This document shows positions 34,966-44,094 of a DNA stretch of 64,000 nucleotides, in pieces. The DNA is from Natronincola ferrireducens (GTDB lineage Bacteria; Bacillota; Clostridia; Peptostreptococcales; Natronincolaceae), in contig NZ_FNFP01000011.1 in the NCBI RefSeq assembly GCF_900100845.1, forward strand, positions 1 to 64,000, read 5' to 3'. The notes beneath the pieces were generated by a model. The model made no database searches. It had not been told where the DNA came from and saw only the letters and a program-made list of their open reading frames with translations. The translations under genes and the position numbers were made by a program. Numbering within the stretch: position 1 is the first letter of the stretch; every line of letters begins with the position of its first letter.

Positions 34966-36249
34966 TTGAAAATAACTGAAAAATTAATATTGGAATGTTT
35001 AAGTGAGTTGGAGAAAAATTCTACTGATAAAAAGATCTACAAGGAATATTATGAAGGCAGGCATAGTATTTTAAAGAACTATGCCATGCAGGACAGCAGG
35101 AGTAATCAAAAACTCATTTTTAATTTTCCTAGAAAATTTGTTGATAATGAGACAGGCTATCTATTAGGTAAGCCTGTTAATTTTGTGTCTAAAACAGATA
35201 AAACAGAGATTACTGATTGTATTGACAGAAATACAAGCCATTGGGATAAGGAGCATAATATTAATCTTAGAAAAATGAGCGAGATTTATGGAGAGAGTTA
35301 TGAGCTGAATTACCTTAATTCTGAAGGGGAATTTTGCTCCTCTATTTTAACACCATTAGAAGCTTATGTATTGGAGGATGGTACTGCTGAGAGGAATGTA
35401 TTGTTGGCACTTCATAGATTTACAAGGCGATTTGATGAAACGGAGTACTTAGATGTATATACTGATACAGAGATTTTACATTATAAAATTACTACCGATG
35501 AAAAGGGTGGTACAGAACTAGGATATATAGACAAACATAACCACATATTCAATCGTGTTCCTGTAATCGTATGCCCTGCCAGCAGTGAGAGGAAAAGTGG
35601 ATTTCAAGATGTACTGAGTTTATTTGATGCTTATAATGCCCTGAATTCAGACTTAGTCAACGAAATTGCAGATCATAGAAATGCTTACTTGGTGATTGAA
35701 AATGCAAAAATTGAAGAAGGAGATTTACTTAAAATGAAATCTATGGGGATTATACAGGTTCCCAAAGGTGGCTCAGTAAAATGGCTGACAAAGGACATCA
35801 ATGATTCCTTTGTAAAGAATGAACTTGATAATATTGAGAGGAAAATCTATGACATGATGGATGAGGTGAATTTCAATGAAAATTGGGCAAGCAATACTTC
35901 CTCTTTGGCACTCAGAAACAAGCTTTTAAATCTTGAAAATAGAGTTGCCATGAGACAAGCATTTATGGAAAAGGTGATTAAAGAAAGACTGAAAAACCTC
36001 TTTATCTATGTCAAGAAGAAGGAAGGTAAAACCTTTGACTATAGAGATGTAGCCATTAAATTCACACGTAATTTGCCTACGGATCTTGTAGGCCTTGCAG
36101 ATGTTGTTGGAAAACTACAAAATATATGCTCTCAAGAAACCCTACTGACCTTATTGCCATTTGTAGAAAATCCCAAGGTGGAGGTGCAGAAATTCAAATC
36201 TGAGTTGGAGAAAATTGATTTTGAAACTTCGGGAGATGATGACAATTGA
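34966..36249 (+). CDS. Phage portal protein (SPP1 gp6-like)
   Basis: The 427-residue protein belongs to the SPP1 gp6 portal family. It has the NFPRKFVDNETGYLLGKPV block near the N-terminus, the NRVPVIVCPA strand, and the QDVLSLFDAYNALNSDLVNEIADHRNAYLVI helix region that forms the wing and stem. Length is slightly short of 500 residues but covers the core. The start is TTG 34966, 8 bases after GAAAGGAG. The portal ring would sit at one vertex of the head and receive the terminase. Confidence 0.9.
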   Translation: MKITEKLILECLSELEKNSTDKKIYKEYYEGRHSILKNYAMQDSRSNQKLIFNFPRKFVDNETGYLLGKPVNFVSKTDKTEITDCIDRNTSHWDKEHNINLRKMSEIYGESYELNYLNSEGEFCSSILTPLEAYVLEDGTAERNVLLALHRFTRRFDETEYLDVYTDTEILHYKITTDEKGGTELGYIDKHNHIFNRVPVIVCPASSERKSGFQDVLSLFDAYNALNSDLVNEIADHRNAYLVIENAKIEEGDLLKMKSMGIIQVPKGGSVKWLTKDINDSFVKNELDNIERKIYDMMDEVNFNENWASNTSSLALRNKLLNLENRVAMRQAFMEKVIKERLKNLFIYVKKKEGKTFDYRDVAIKFTRNLPTDLVGLADVVGKLQNICSQETLLTLLPFVENPKVEVQKFKSELEKIDFETSGDDDN

Positions 36250-37010
36250 ATGGTAATTACAGAGAGGAAATCCTAGAGATAAAAAAGGAAGCCATAGAAA
36301 AGGTGAATGATGATGTCAAAGAAGTTTATAGCCAACATAAGGAGGTGCTGGGTGGACTGTTGATTATGCTAATAGATTTATTTGATAGATATTCTAAAGA
36401 AGGGAGGTTTCATGCTAATCGATATGAGAGAGAAAAGATATTAAAGGAAGTTAAAGAGACAATTGTTAAAGAAACGAAGCAACTGATAACACGAGATATT
36501 CATATTAGCAAGGATGCTTTAGAAGAAATTATTAGAAAGAGTCATGAAGAGCATATGAAGTTATGGGGGAGTAGGGGTAGTACTACACTTACGCCTCTTT
36601 TTATTCAAGAGATAATCTTTAGAGACTATAAAGGGAGTACATTCAATAATAGGATCATGGAGAATAAGAAAAAGTTGGCAAATAGACTTTATGTTGAGTT
36701 TGATAAAGGATTGAAGAAGCATGCTACATTGGTAGAACTATCCCACAGCATACAAGAGACCTTTAAAAGATCTAATTACGAATCCTACCGTTTACTCATG
36801 ACAGAACAGGCAAGGGTATTTGAAGAAGTTCAGAGAAATGCATTTCTTATTTCAGAAATGGTGGATAGAGTAATGTGGGTAGCTGCTCTTTGTGAAAATA
36901 CCTGTCCCTATTGTGAAATGATGGATGGAAGTATTTTTGCAGTAGATGATCCCAATAAACCTGAGATCCCTGCCCATGTATTTTGTCAGTGTTGTTGGGT
37001 GCCAGTATAA
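36246..37010 (+). CDS. MuF-like minor head protein (SPP1 gp7-like)
   Basis: The 254-residue product has a helical N-terminus and a C-terminal MuF domain with TEQARVFEEVQR, then two Cys pairs: ENTCPYCEMMDG and CQCCWVPV. Such proteins bind the portal and enter the head with the DNA. The start is TTG, overlapping the portal stop by four bases. It lacks any C-terminal toxin domain, unlike some MuF proteins. Confidence 0.85.
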   Translation: MNGNYREEILEIKKEAIEKVNDDVKEVYSQHKEVLGGLLIMLIDLFDRYSKEGRFHANRYEREKILKEVKETIVKETKQLITRDIHISKDALEEIIRKSHEEHMKLWGSRGSTTLTPLFIQEIIFRDYKGSTFNNRIMENKKKLANRLYVEFDKGLKKHATLVELSHSIQETFKRSNYESYRLLMTEQARVFEEVQRNAFLISEMVDRVMWVAALCENTCPYCEMMDGSIFAVDDPNKPEIPAHVFCQCCWVPV

Positions 37011-37138
37011 CAGTAGAAATTATCGTTGCCGTAGAGTTACTTTCGTGATGATAGGAAGTAGCTCTTTTTTTATATCTAAAAACATGCGTTTCCAGTTCTT
37101 AGAGTTGGAAGGGCAAATTATAAGGAGGATTATTTATT

Positions 37139-37723
37139 ATGACATTGGAAGAGGTAAAAGAGTTTTTACAAAGTGAAGAAGGAAAAAAGGAAGAAGTCAT
37201 TGCATATTTGCAGGAGATAAATCCATTAACTGTTGCAAGGGTGCAGGAATTCTTAGAAGTAAATCCTGAAGCGAAAAGCTGGATGGATTCCATTAAGGAT
37301 AAGCATCTATCCAAAGGATTAGAAACTTGGAAAAGTAACAATCTTGAAAACCTAATCTCCGAGGAAATCAAAACTAGATTTCCAGAGAAGGATGAAAAGG
37401 AAGTTGAGGTTGAGAAGTTAAGAAGTGAAATTGAACAGATGAAGCAGGAAAAATTAAGGGAATCCTTAACCAATAAAGCCATCAAAATAGCTACAGAAAA
37501 GAATCTACCCGTTGAGTTGGTAGATTTTTTTATTGGTAAGGATGAAGAGATGACTGCATCTAACCTTCAAGCATTAGAGAATACCTTTAGTCAATCTGTA
37601 CAGAAAATGGTAGAGACAAGATTAAAAGGAGAAGGTTATGTACCACCAAAAGATAGTGAAGTCAAATCTGGTAATTTAGAAGGTTTATCGATGGAAGAGT
37701 ATATCAAAGAGAGAAATAAATAA
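37139..37723 (+). CDS. Phage scaffolding protein (DUF4355-like)
   Basis: The 194-residue product is almost wholly helical and charged, with a coiled coil around residues 85-110 (EKDEKEVEVEKLRSEIEQMK), as in DUF4355 scaffold proteins. AAGGAGG lies just before ATG 37139. Its place directly before the coat gene is the standard position. It would direct coat assembly and then leave the head. Confidence 0.85.
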   Translation: MTLEEVKEFLQSEEGKKEEVIAYLQEINPLTVARVQEFLEVNPEAKSWMDSIKDKHLSKGLETWKSNNLENLISEEIKTRFPEKDEKEVEVEKLRSEIEQMKQEKLRESLTNKAIKIATEKNLPVELVDFFIGKDEEMTASNLQALENTFSQSVQKMVETRLKGEGYVPPKDSEVKSGNLEGLSMEEYIKERNK

Positions 37724-37749
37724 AATTTGAAAGGGAAAGGTGATATTTT

Positions 37750-38874
37750 ATGGGAAATACAATTTTAACACCATCAATTATAGCAAAGGAAGCATTAATG
37801 CAATTAAGAAATAATACAGTTATGGCAAGTTTGGTACATAGAGATTATTCACAGGAGTTTGTGGCTGGTGTGGGTAATACAGTAACCATCAGAAAACCAG
37901 CAACATTTGAAGCACAGGAGTTTGATAGAAATACAGGCATTCAGATTCAAGATGCAACGGAAGGTTCTGATACAGTAGTAATGGATAAATTACTAGATGT
38001 ATCCTTTGAAGTAACCTCTGAACAGTTAACTATGGACATTAAAGATTTCAGTGAACAACTATTAGTTCCAGCAATGCAGGGGTTTGCCAATAAAATAGAT
38101 CTATATTTACTTGGTTTATATAATGATGTTCCTAATGCCAGTGGTATAGCAGGAACCACTCCAGGTGAAGTAAGTGATATTACTGGAGCTAGAAAAATAT
38201 TAAATGACAATAAAGTACCTTTTGCAAATAGAAACCTTGTGATTGACACAACAGCAGAGGATAAACTTCTGCAATTACCTACCTTCCATGAAGCTGATAA
38301 AGTAGGGGATAATGGTACTGCCATGAGGGAAGCCTCCTTAGGTAGAAAGTTTGGCTTTAATATATTTATGGATCAAAATGTCCTAACCCACAGCAAAGGA
38401 ACTTTAGCTGGTGATGAAGGGACAATAAAAGTAAAGGGTTCAGTAAGTGCAGGTTCAACTCAATTAGTAATAGATGGGATAAACCTAACAGGAAATCTTA
38501 TCAAAGGTGATATCCTATCTATTGGAGGCAAGTCCTACGTAATAAAAGAGGATGCTACTGCTGCTAGTAATGAGATCACTGTAAAAGTATATCCTGCTAC
38601 AACGGATATTGCCGATGATACTGAAGTGATTATTACTGGTAACCATACTGCTAATCTTGCATTCCATAAAAATGCCTTTGCATTGGTAAGTAGACCACTT
38701 GCATTACCAAGGGGACTAAGTTCGGAGCAAAAGGCAATCGTCAACTATGATGGATTTGGTTTAAGGGTAATTTATGATTACAATAGTCAATACAAGAAGG
38801 ATGTTATTTCGATTGATATGCTCTGTGGAGTAAAGACTTTAAATCCTGAATTGGCTTGTAGGTTATTAGGCTAA
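37750..38874 (+). CDS. Major coat protein (P22-type)
   Basis: The 374-residue protein resembles the P22 gp5 coat family. Features are NTILTPSIIAKEALMQLRNN at the start, GNTVTIRKPATF, and the inserted beta-rich domain (about residues 220-300), followed by an ALVSRPLALP block. An AAAGGGAAAGG site precedes ATG 37750. It would form the capsid shell on the scaffold encoded just upstream. The length agrees with the family, so the gene looks intact. Confidence 0.88.
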   Translation: MGNTILTPSIIAKEALMQLRNNTVMASLVHRDYSQEFVAGVGNTVTIRKPATFEAQEFDRNTGIQIQDATEGSDTVVMDKLLDVSFEVTSEQLTMDIKDFSEQLLVPAMQGFANKIDLYLLGLYNDVPNASGIAGTTPGEVSDITGARKILNDNKVPFANRNLVIDTTAEDKLLQLPTFHEADKVGDNGTAMREASLGRKFGFNIFMDQNVLTHSKGTLAGDEGTIKVKGSVSAGSTQLVIDGINLTGNLIKGDILSIGGKSYVIKEDATAASNEITVKVYPATTDIADDTEVIITGNHTANLAFHKNAFALVSRPLALPRGLSSEQKAIVNYDGFGLRVIYDYNSQYKKDVISIDMLCGVKTLNPELACRLLG

Positions 38875-38943
38875 GAATATTCAAAGTAGGGGTGTGCCTT
38901 AGGGTGCATTCCTATTTCTATTTTAAAAGAAAGGGTGATGATA

Positions 38944-39183
38944 TTGAAATGTCCTTATTGTGGGATAGATTACAACAGCAATATTTCATTTGATGCTCAT
39001 ATACAAAATTGTTTCTACAGAGATAACCCCATTAAAAAGCAAGAAAATAAAGTTGAAGAAACACCAGCATATGAGGCTATGAAATACAAGGAGTTAAAAG
39101 GCTTGGCAAAGTCTAAGGGAATTAATACGAATAAAATGAAAAAAGAAGATCTGATTCAAGCTATCAAGGAATTGGAGGGGTAA
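38944..39183 (+). CDS. Zinc-finger plus HeH/SAP-like small phage protein
   Basis: The product has a C2H2-like finger at its N-terminus (CPYCGIDYNSNISFDAH--NC) and a C-terminal HeH/SAP-like helix-extended-helix (YKELKGLAKSKGINTNKMKK). Both are nucleic-acid-binding modules. The start TTG 38944 fits AGAAAGG; GTG 38935 and ATG 38938 are nearer the site. It lies between coat and connector genes, where head proteins of this small type often occur. Confidence 0.65.
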   Translation: MKCPYCGIDYNSNISFDAHIQNCFYRDNPIKKQENKVEETPAYEAMKYKELKGLAKSKGINTNKMKKEDLIQAIKELEG

Positions 39184-39187
39184 AGTG

Positions 39188-39490
39188 ATGTTGGAATTGA
39201 TGAAAGAGTTATTAGAAATAGATCTTATCGATAGTACTAAGGATCATGTGCTAAATCACTTTCTAAAAAAGGCTTGTGAGGTTAGCCTTGGTTATTGCAA
39301 TGTTTCAGAGTTGCCAGATAAATATGATGATACTATAGTTGACTTTGCAGTGTACTTGTATAGAAATAGAAACAATACAGGATTGATTCAAAAACGTGAA
39401 GGAGAAAAGAATGCAACTTTTGAGATAGGGGTTCCTGAAGAGATTAAACTTGCATTGCCACCACCTAAAATAAAGGTTGGTGGCTATTAA
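39188..39490 (+). CDS. Head-tail connector protein (gp6/gp15-like)
   Basis: The 100-residue, largely helical product fits the adaptor class of phage connector proteins, with a long helix followed by a IVDFAVYLYRNRNN segment and a PPPKIKVGGY tail. ATG 39188 lies 7 bases after GGAGGGG. Its stop overlaps the next gene by one base. Such adaptors form a ring below the portal. Confidence 0.7.
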   Translation: MLELMKELLEIDLIDSTKDHVLNHFLKKACEVSLGYCNVSELPDKYDDTIVDFAVYLYRNRNNTGLIQKREGEKNATFEIGVPEEIKLALPPPKIKVGGY

Positions 39491-39753
39491 TGTTTTATGA
39501 TAGAGAAATTAAAATATTAGACAATGAACAACAAGTAGTTAGAAAGATACTTGGAGATTTACAGCCATATCATAAGAATTTTCATTATGAAGATGGCTAT
39601 GAACTGGAAATTACCCAAAGGGCTTTCTGCGATAGAGAGCCCTTAATACATAAGTATGTAAAGCTAATGATTGGTGATATTCAGTATAAAGTATTGGATA
39701 TGAAGGTGTGGAGTGATTATTTAGAATTATGGTTATATGAATGTAGAGATTAA
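39490..39753 (+). CDS. Head-closure (stopper)-like protein
   Basis: The 87-residue strand-rich product has the order and size of phage stopper proteins that close the filled head (SPP1 gp16-like). YVKLMIGDIQYKVLDMKVWSDY is the most typical block. It overlaps the adaptor gene by one base and precedes a gene of unknown function. The family match is by position and fold pattern. Confidence 0.6.
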   Translation: MFYDREIKILDNEQQVVRKILGDLQPYHKNFHYEDGYELEITQRAFCDREPLIHKYVKLMIGDIQYKVLDMKVWSDYLELWLYECRD

Positions 39754-39766
39754 AGGAAGGTGGAGT

Positions 39767-40348
39767 ATGTCTAAAAAACTAGAAGAAATCATAGACTTTA
39801 TGATTGATGAGAAGGGAAGTCCTGTAGAAATTAATAATATGGAAGCTTGGGCATTAATATGGGATGCAACCGATAATGTTCATTATTATAACGATAAGTT
39901 TATCAGATGTAAGGAGTTAATTGAAACAGGAGATAAAATATTTCTAATCGATGAAAATCACACTTATCTCATAATAAGTCAAGTGGCATTAAAGGAGAAT
40001 CATTATAGGGCAAGGCTTAGAAAATGTAACCAGTTACTTCTAAAAGAGATACCAGGGGAAGAAGTAATAGTAGGCTATGATCCAATGGGGAGACCGATTT
40101 ATGAGTATACTGACCCACAGGATATTTACTTTCCAGCAATTGCAGAGAATAGAGCAATGGATATTAAATCTAATCAACCTATTGTATTGCTGGAAAATGA
40201 AATCATGGCTATTTTACAAGACAATATAGAAAATAGAGAGCATTTTATTGAAGATGAAAGATTTAAAGTAGTTGGTAAGGAATACAGAGTAATTGGCGTA
40301 GGTAGACTTCAAAATGGCTTGATTACAATAAAGGGTGAATTGGTATAA
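39767..40348 (+). CDS. Hypothetical protein, last head-region gene
   Basis: The 193-residue product is strand-rich with no recognised family. GGAAGGTGGAG precedes ATG 39767; the longer frame from 39737 lacks a site. It is where a tail-completion or major tail gene would be expected, but nothing in it identifies a tail protein. It is the last gene before the recombinase region. Confidence 0.5.
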   Translation: MSKKLEEIIDFMIDEKGSPVEINNMEAWALIWDATDNVHYYNDKFIRCKELIETGDKIFLIDENHTYLIISQVALKENHYRARLRKCNQLLLKEIPGEEVIVGYDPMGRPIYEYTDPQDIYFPAIAENRAMDIKSNQPIVLLENEIMAILQDNIENREHFIEDERFKVVGKEYRVIGVGRLQNGLITIKGELV

Positions 40349-40419
40349 AGATTATTTGATTTATAAATAAGAAGGGCAGATGTTATTACGAGGTTATTAC
40401 AAAATTGAGGGGGAATTTC

Positions 40420-40578
40420 ATGGTAAACAAATCAGTAGAATATTTATTAAGTACACATATTTTAAAGGATCTTAAATCTAGAAATTTAATTACAGAAGAA
40501 GAGTTTATTGCCATAGATATAGAAAATAAAAAATCCTTTCAAATGGCTAAAAATCAGGGAATTAACTTGATTAGTTAG
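40420..40578 (+). CDS. Small SHOCT-like protein preceding serine recombinase
   Basis: ATG 40420, after GAGGGGGAA, opens a 52-codon frame. The product resembles the short SHOCT-like helical pair (LKDLKSRNLITEEEFIAID) that commonly sits directly ahead of large serine recombinases in Clostridia. It may modulate recombination, which is not shown here. Confidence 0.6.
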   Translation: MVNKSVEYLLSTHILKDLKSRNLITEEEFIAIDIENKKSFQMAKNQGINLIS

Positions 40579-40633
40579 CGAATGAATTATATCATTGACA
40601 CACTAAAAAGAATATATTTGAAAGGGTGGTTAT

Positions 40634-42244
40634 ATGGAAAAAGTAACAGTTATAAAACCAAAGGTCTATAAAAATTTCAATGGAAAAGCAAAGGATGAAG
40701 TAAAAAGAGTAGCAGCCTATTGTAGAGTAAGTACCCATCATGAAGAACAACTTAATAGTTATCAAGCACAAGTATCACATTACACAGCTCTCATTCAGAA
40801 TAATCCTGAATGGGAGCTGTGTGATATTTTTGCAGATGAAGGGATATCGGGAACCAATTCAGAAAAAAGACCAGAGTTTCAACGAATGATTAAAGAAGCT
40901 AAAGCAGGAAAAATTGATTTAATTCTTACAAAGTCCATTTCAAGGTTTGCTAGAAACACAATGGATGTTTTAGAATATGCAAGGATGCTAAGGGGCATAG
41001 GAGTAGCGATAGAGTTCGAAAAAGAAAGAATAAATACACTAGAAGCTTCAGGGGAGGTCATGATGACGATATTTAGTTCTTTAGCACAGGAAGAATCAAG
41101 AAGTATATCAGAAAACTCTAGATGGGGGATTGTTAAAGGATTTAAAGATGGAAAAGTATTTTGCAATACAACAAGGTTTCTTGGTTATGATAAGGATGAG
41201 AATGGAAACCTTGTAGTCAATAAAAAAGAAGCCAGAATTGTAAAGAGGATCTATCAAGAGTACCTAGAAGGAAAAAGTGCTCAAGGAATAGCGAAGGGAC
41301 TAGAACAGGATGGGATTCCAACAGTAACAGGCAATAAAAAATGGTGGGATAGCACAATAACCTTGATATTAACCAATGAAAAATATTATGGAGCATTGCT
41401 TCAACAAAAGACAGTGACAGTAGATTTTTTAACCCATAAGCGAGTAAAGAACCAAGGCTTTGCAGATCAATACTTTATAGAGGAGAACCATGAAGCCATC
41501 ATTCCTAAGGAAATATGGCAGAGGGTACAGGAAGAAAAAGAAAGGAGGGCACTTCTTAAAAATAACAAAAAAGGGGATAGAGGAAAATACTCCAGCAAAT
41601 ATCCCTTTAGTAGCAAGATCGTCTGTGGAGATTGTAATAATACCTTCAAAAGAAGGATTTGGAATAGCAATAATAAGAGTAAGAAAATTGTATGGCAATG
41701 TAAGACTTATATCCAACAGGGAAAAGATGCCTGCCATATGAAAGCAGTAGGGGAGCAGGTGTTAAAGGATGCTTTTGTAAAGGTTTTTAACGATATACAG
41801 AAAAATAAAGAGGGTTTTACAAAGACATTGCTGGAGAATATTGAGAAGGTGCTTAAGAAGAGATTTAGGAACAATAGGATAGAGGAAATAGATGAAAATA
41901 TAGAAAATATAAAGAAGGAGTTAAAAGCCTTAGTCAAGCTACAAACCACTGGAAAAATTGACGGAGAAGTTTACAATGAGGAATATATGAGAATATCCCA
42001 AGAACTAGAAACCTTGAGAAAAGAGAAGGGAAAATTTGAAAGGGCAAATGAGGCTGAGGAGGAATATAAGGATAGAGTCAAAGAAATTATTGAAATAGTG
42101 GATAGTATGGATAGACTATTAGAAGAATTTAATGATGAAATATTTAATGCCTTGGTTGAGAAGATTGAGATTCTTGAACCAAGGCATTTTGTTTTTGTTT
42201 TGAAGAGTGGGGTTAGGGTGGAGGAAATCGTTAAAAATCCCTGA
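40634..42244 (+). CDS. Large serine recombinase (integrase)
   Basis: The 536-residue protein has the resolvase domain with nucleophile Ser33 in AAYCRVST, then SISRFARN and GEVMMTIFSSLAQEESRSIS. A recombinase domain (RFLGYDKDENG onward) follows, then a zinc ribbon (Cys in KIVCGDCNNTFKRR and WQCKTY), and a long coiled coil at the end, as in TndX-type integrases. It is complete. AAAGGGTGG precedes ATG 40634. At the right edge of the phage-like element it is the best candidate integrase. A fragment of a related recombinase lies at 46448-46775. Confidence 0.92.
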   Translation: MEKVTVIKPKVYKNFNGKAKDEVKRVAAYCRVSTHHEEQLNSYQAQVSHYTALIQNNPEWELCDIFADEGISGTNSEKRPEFQRMIKEAKAGKIDLILTKSISRFARNTMDVLEYARMLRGIGVAIEFEKERINTLEASGEVMMTIFSSLAQEESRSISENSRWGIVKGFKDGKVFCNTTRFLGYDKDENGNLVVNKKEARIVKRIYQEYLEGKSAQGIAKGLEQDGIPTVTGNKKWWDSTITLILTNEKYYGALLQQKTVTVDFLTHKRVKNQGFADQYFIEENHEAIIPKEIWQRVQEEKERRALLKNNKKGDRGKYSSKYPFSSKIVCGDCNNTFKRRIWNSNNKSKKIVWQCKTYIQQGKDACHMKAVGEQVLKDAFVKVFNDIQKNKEGFTKTLLENIEKVLKKRFRNNRIEEIDENIENIKKELKALVKLQTTGKIDGEVYNEEYMRISQELETLRKEKGKFERANEAEEEYKDRVKEIIEIVDSMDRLLEEFNDEIFNALVEKIEILEPRHFVFVLKSGVRVEEIVKNP

Positions 42245-42310
42245 GTTAAGAAGTGATAAAAAAATTGGTGTGAAAATAAATTTCAGTATAGAACTACAAG
42301 GCAATATAGT

Positions 42311-42372
42311 GCTAAAGAAATCTTTTAAACAGCTATATTTTAATATAATTATTTAAAAGATTTTTCTTTAGC
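42311..42372. repeat. Long inverted repeat downstream of serine recombinase
   Basis: GCTAAAGAAATCTTTTAAA at 42311-42329 pairs with its near-complement at 42352-42372, interrupted by only a two-base bulge, around a 22-base loop. It lies 66 bases after the recombinase stop. Possible roles are terminator for that gene, or part of the attachment site of the element. Confidence 0.55.
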
Positions 42373-42452
42373 AATTTTATAATAGTGCAAGAGATAGTTA
42401 TTCAGACTTCACTTTTATAGTACCCAATTTATAGAAAAAACGTATTCGGAAT

Positions 42453-42460
42453 GGTATAAT
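42453..42460 (+). promoter_or_regulatory. Extended -10 promoter of the ABC-3C operon
   Basis: TGGTATAAT at about 42452-42460 is an extended -10 element. No good -35 box is present 17 bases upstream, so initiation should rely on the TG motif. The first gene of the system starts at 42510 after GGGGTGG. Confidence 0.5.
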
Positions 42461-42509
42461 GTATAAAAATGGACTTTCAATATAGTTTTTAATAGATTGG
42501 GGTGGAATA

Positions 42510-43697
42510 ATGGATACATACACACCAGATAGCAGTGGAATAAATAGTTTAGGTGGGTTTTCTTATCAAATTAGGGTTTTTGTATATTATATGTTATTAC
42601 TCGAGGATAAAATGCAAATAGAATTTGAAACAATAGATGATGTTAATATAAAAAAAATTAAACCTAATGAAATAGATAATAATGATGAAAATTTTATTAG
42701 TAAAATAAGTGGAGTAGATAGTAACATAGCAATACAGGTTAAAAGAACAAGTATAACGGAAAATACAGCTCAAAAAACACTTCTGAATTGGATACTACTT
42801 GAAACATCGGAAAATGTAGTAACTAAGTATGTATTACTTACTGACCAAGAATATAATAATAAAGATATACTTTTTAATAAATCAGCCAAAGAATTATTTC
42901 AATGCATTGAAAAGTCAGATAAAAGTGCCAAAGCAATTATAACTAAAGTTAAAAATAAATTTAAAAATAATTTCAAAGAATTTGAGAAAAAATACAACTC
43001 AATAAATGAGAAGTATGAATTTATTGCATTTGATAATATTGATAAGAAAATAGATGAAGCTAGTGCTATTTTATTTAGAAAAGCAGGTATAAATAAAGTG
43101 GTATATTATAACAGAATAAAGGAGTTACTTCAACATGTTACAGTTGAAGTAATGGAAGCTGTTAATAATAAAAAGGCATACATATTTAGTTTTGATGAAT
43201 TTATGGCACTAATAGATGATATATGTTTCAGAATAAAAGAAGAAGTAATGAGACCACTTTACTCTAATTTTAAAAGGATGAATAAGGTTGATTTTAAAGA
43301 ATTGCACATAGCCAATTCGAGAGAGTATCAACAGTTGGTCGCGTGTGAATTACCACAAAATTTAATAGAACAACACTTGGGATTTAGTGGATATTATGAA
43401 AGTCTTAAATTTTCGTATATGGAGACAAATAAGATTTGCAAAATTAAAGATATTGAAGAAACAACCTATGAAAATTTTGAAAATGTGAAATTTAGTTTAC
43501 AGCGAAGTGGACAAGATAACCCCTATAATCGATTAGAAGAAACAAAAAAACAAAGCAATTCTTATGCAGATAATGAACAGATTAAATTCGGTTCTAGCAT
43601 ATACTTAACAAAAGAGGAAATGGAAGATATTCAAATTTCTTGGGAGGATGAAGACAATGAGAAACCTCAAACTCGAAATAGAAGCAATTCAGATTAG
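42510..43697 (+). CDS. ABC-3C system effector with Cap4-like nuclease domain
   Basis: The 395-residue protein starts with a Cap4-like PD-(D/E)XK domain: GGFSYQIRVFVYYMLLL, then ETIDDVN and I-A-I-Q76-V-K78-R. The rest is a helical region of the type seen at the C-terminus of ABC three-component effectors. The following two genes encode a middle component and an ABC ATPase, overlapping in sequence, which fixes the identification. Known ABC-3C systems are predicted to act in phage conflict with a nuclease or other toxin as effector. ATG 42510 follows GGGGTGG. Confidence 0.72.
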   Translation: MDTYTPDSSGINSLGGFSYQIRVFVYYMLLLEDKMQIEFETIDDVNIKKIKPNEIDNNDENFISKISGVDSNIAIQVKRTSITENTAQKTLLNWILLETSENVVTKYVLLTDQEYNNKDILFNKSAKELFQCIEKSDKSAKAIITKVKNKFKNNFKEFEKKYNSINEKYEFIAFDNIDKKIDEASAILFRKAGINKVVYYNRIKELLQHVTVEVMEAVNNKKAYIFSFDEFMALIDDICFRIKEEVMRPLYSNFKRMNKVDFKELHIANSREYQQLVACELPQNLIEQHLGFSGYYESLKFSYMETNKICKIKDIEETTYENFENVKFSLQRSGQDNPYNRLEETKKQSNSYADNEQIKFGSSIYLTKEEMEDIQISWEDEDNEKPQTRNRSNSD

Positions 43698-44094
43698 TAT
43701 TTATTGTGATATTATTATTCATATCTTAAAAAAGCACAAAGAACTAAGCATAAGCAAGTTATTAGTTTTTTCATACTTAATTAAAAAAGAAAGATTCATA
43801 CCAAGTAAAGTTTACAATGGAAATAATACTCAGGATATAGTTTGTAAATGTATTTCTTTGCTCGCGGGTGATTATGATGAATATTGTAATAGTATACAAT
43901 ATATTATTAAGGCAATTCACCTGCTAATAACGGATAAAGTATTACAATTGAGGAATAATCATTTGCATTGCAAAACAGACATAAAGGTGAAAAAAACATT
44001 GTATGATGAAAACATATTTATGGAAAAAGCCATTGAAGCGAGCAAAAATATGACAGATAGACAATTTTTGAAAGAGGTAATGTATAATGTTTAA
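43657..44094 (+). CDS. ABC-3C middle component
   Basis: The 145-residue product is a compact helical protein typical of ABC three-component middle components, with KELSISKLLVFSYLIKKERF early on. GGGAGG at 43641-43646 lies too close to ATG 43648, so ATG 43657 is the probable start. It overlaps the effector by about 40 bases and the ATPase by eight, so the three are translated together. Confidence 0.65.
   Translation: MRNLKLEIEAIQISIYCDIIIHILKKHKELSISKLLVFSYLIKKERFIPSKVYNGNNTQDIVCKCISLLAGDYDEYCNSIQYIIKAIHLLITDKVLQLRNNHLHCKTDIKVKKTLYDENIFMEKAIEASKNMTDRQFLKEVMYNV

Larger units (their letters stand above)
19843..42244. mobile_element. Phage-like element lacking tail and lysis genes
   Basis: The element runs from small early genes, an RNA polymerase-like protein and a helicase, through a ParB-methyltransferase fusion, small and large terminase, portal, MuF, scaffold, coat and head-completion genes, to a large serine recombinase. 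Head genes follow the SPP1/P22-like order. Tail, baseplate and lysis genes are missing, and the recombinase follows directly after the last head gene. A tyrosine recombinase also lies between the terminase genes. Boundaries are inferred: the left edge lies after the R-M controller region (about 19.53 kb) and the right near the inverted repeat at 42311. I could not identify matching attachment sites. Confidence 0.7.

Noticed and set aside
37947-38324. Leftward frame inside the coat gene
   Set aside because: Antisense shadow of the coat gene without a ribosome site.
19528-42509. tRNA gene as attachment site of the phage-like element
   Set aside because: I found no tRNA-like cloverleaf or CCA-adjacent sequence near either proposed boundary.
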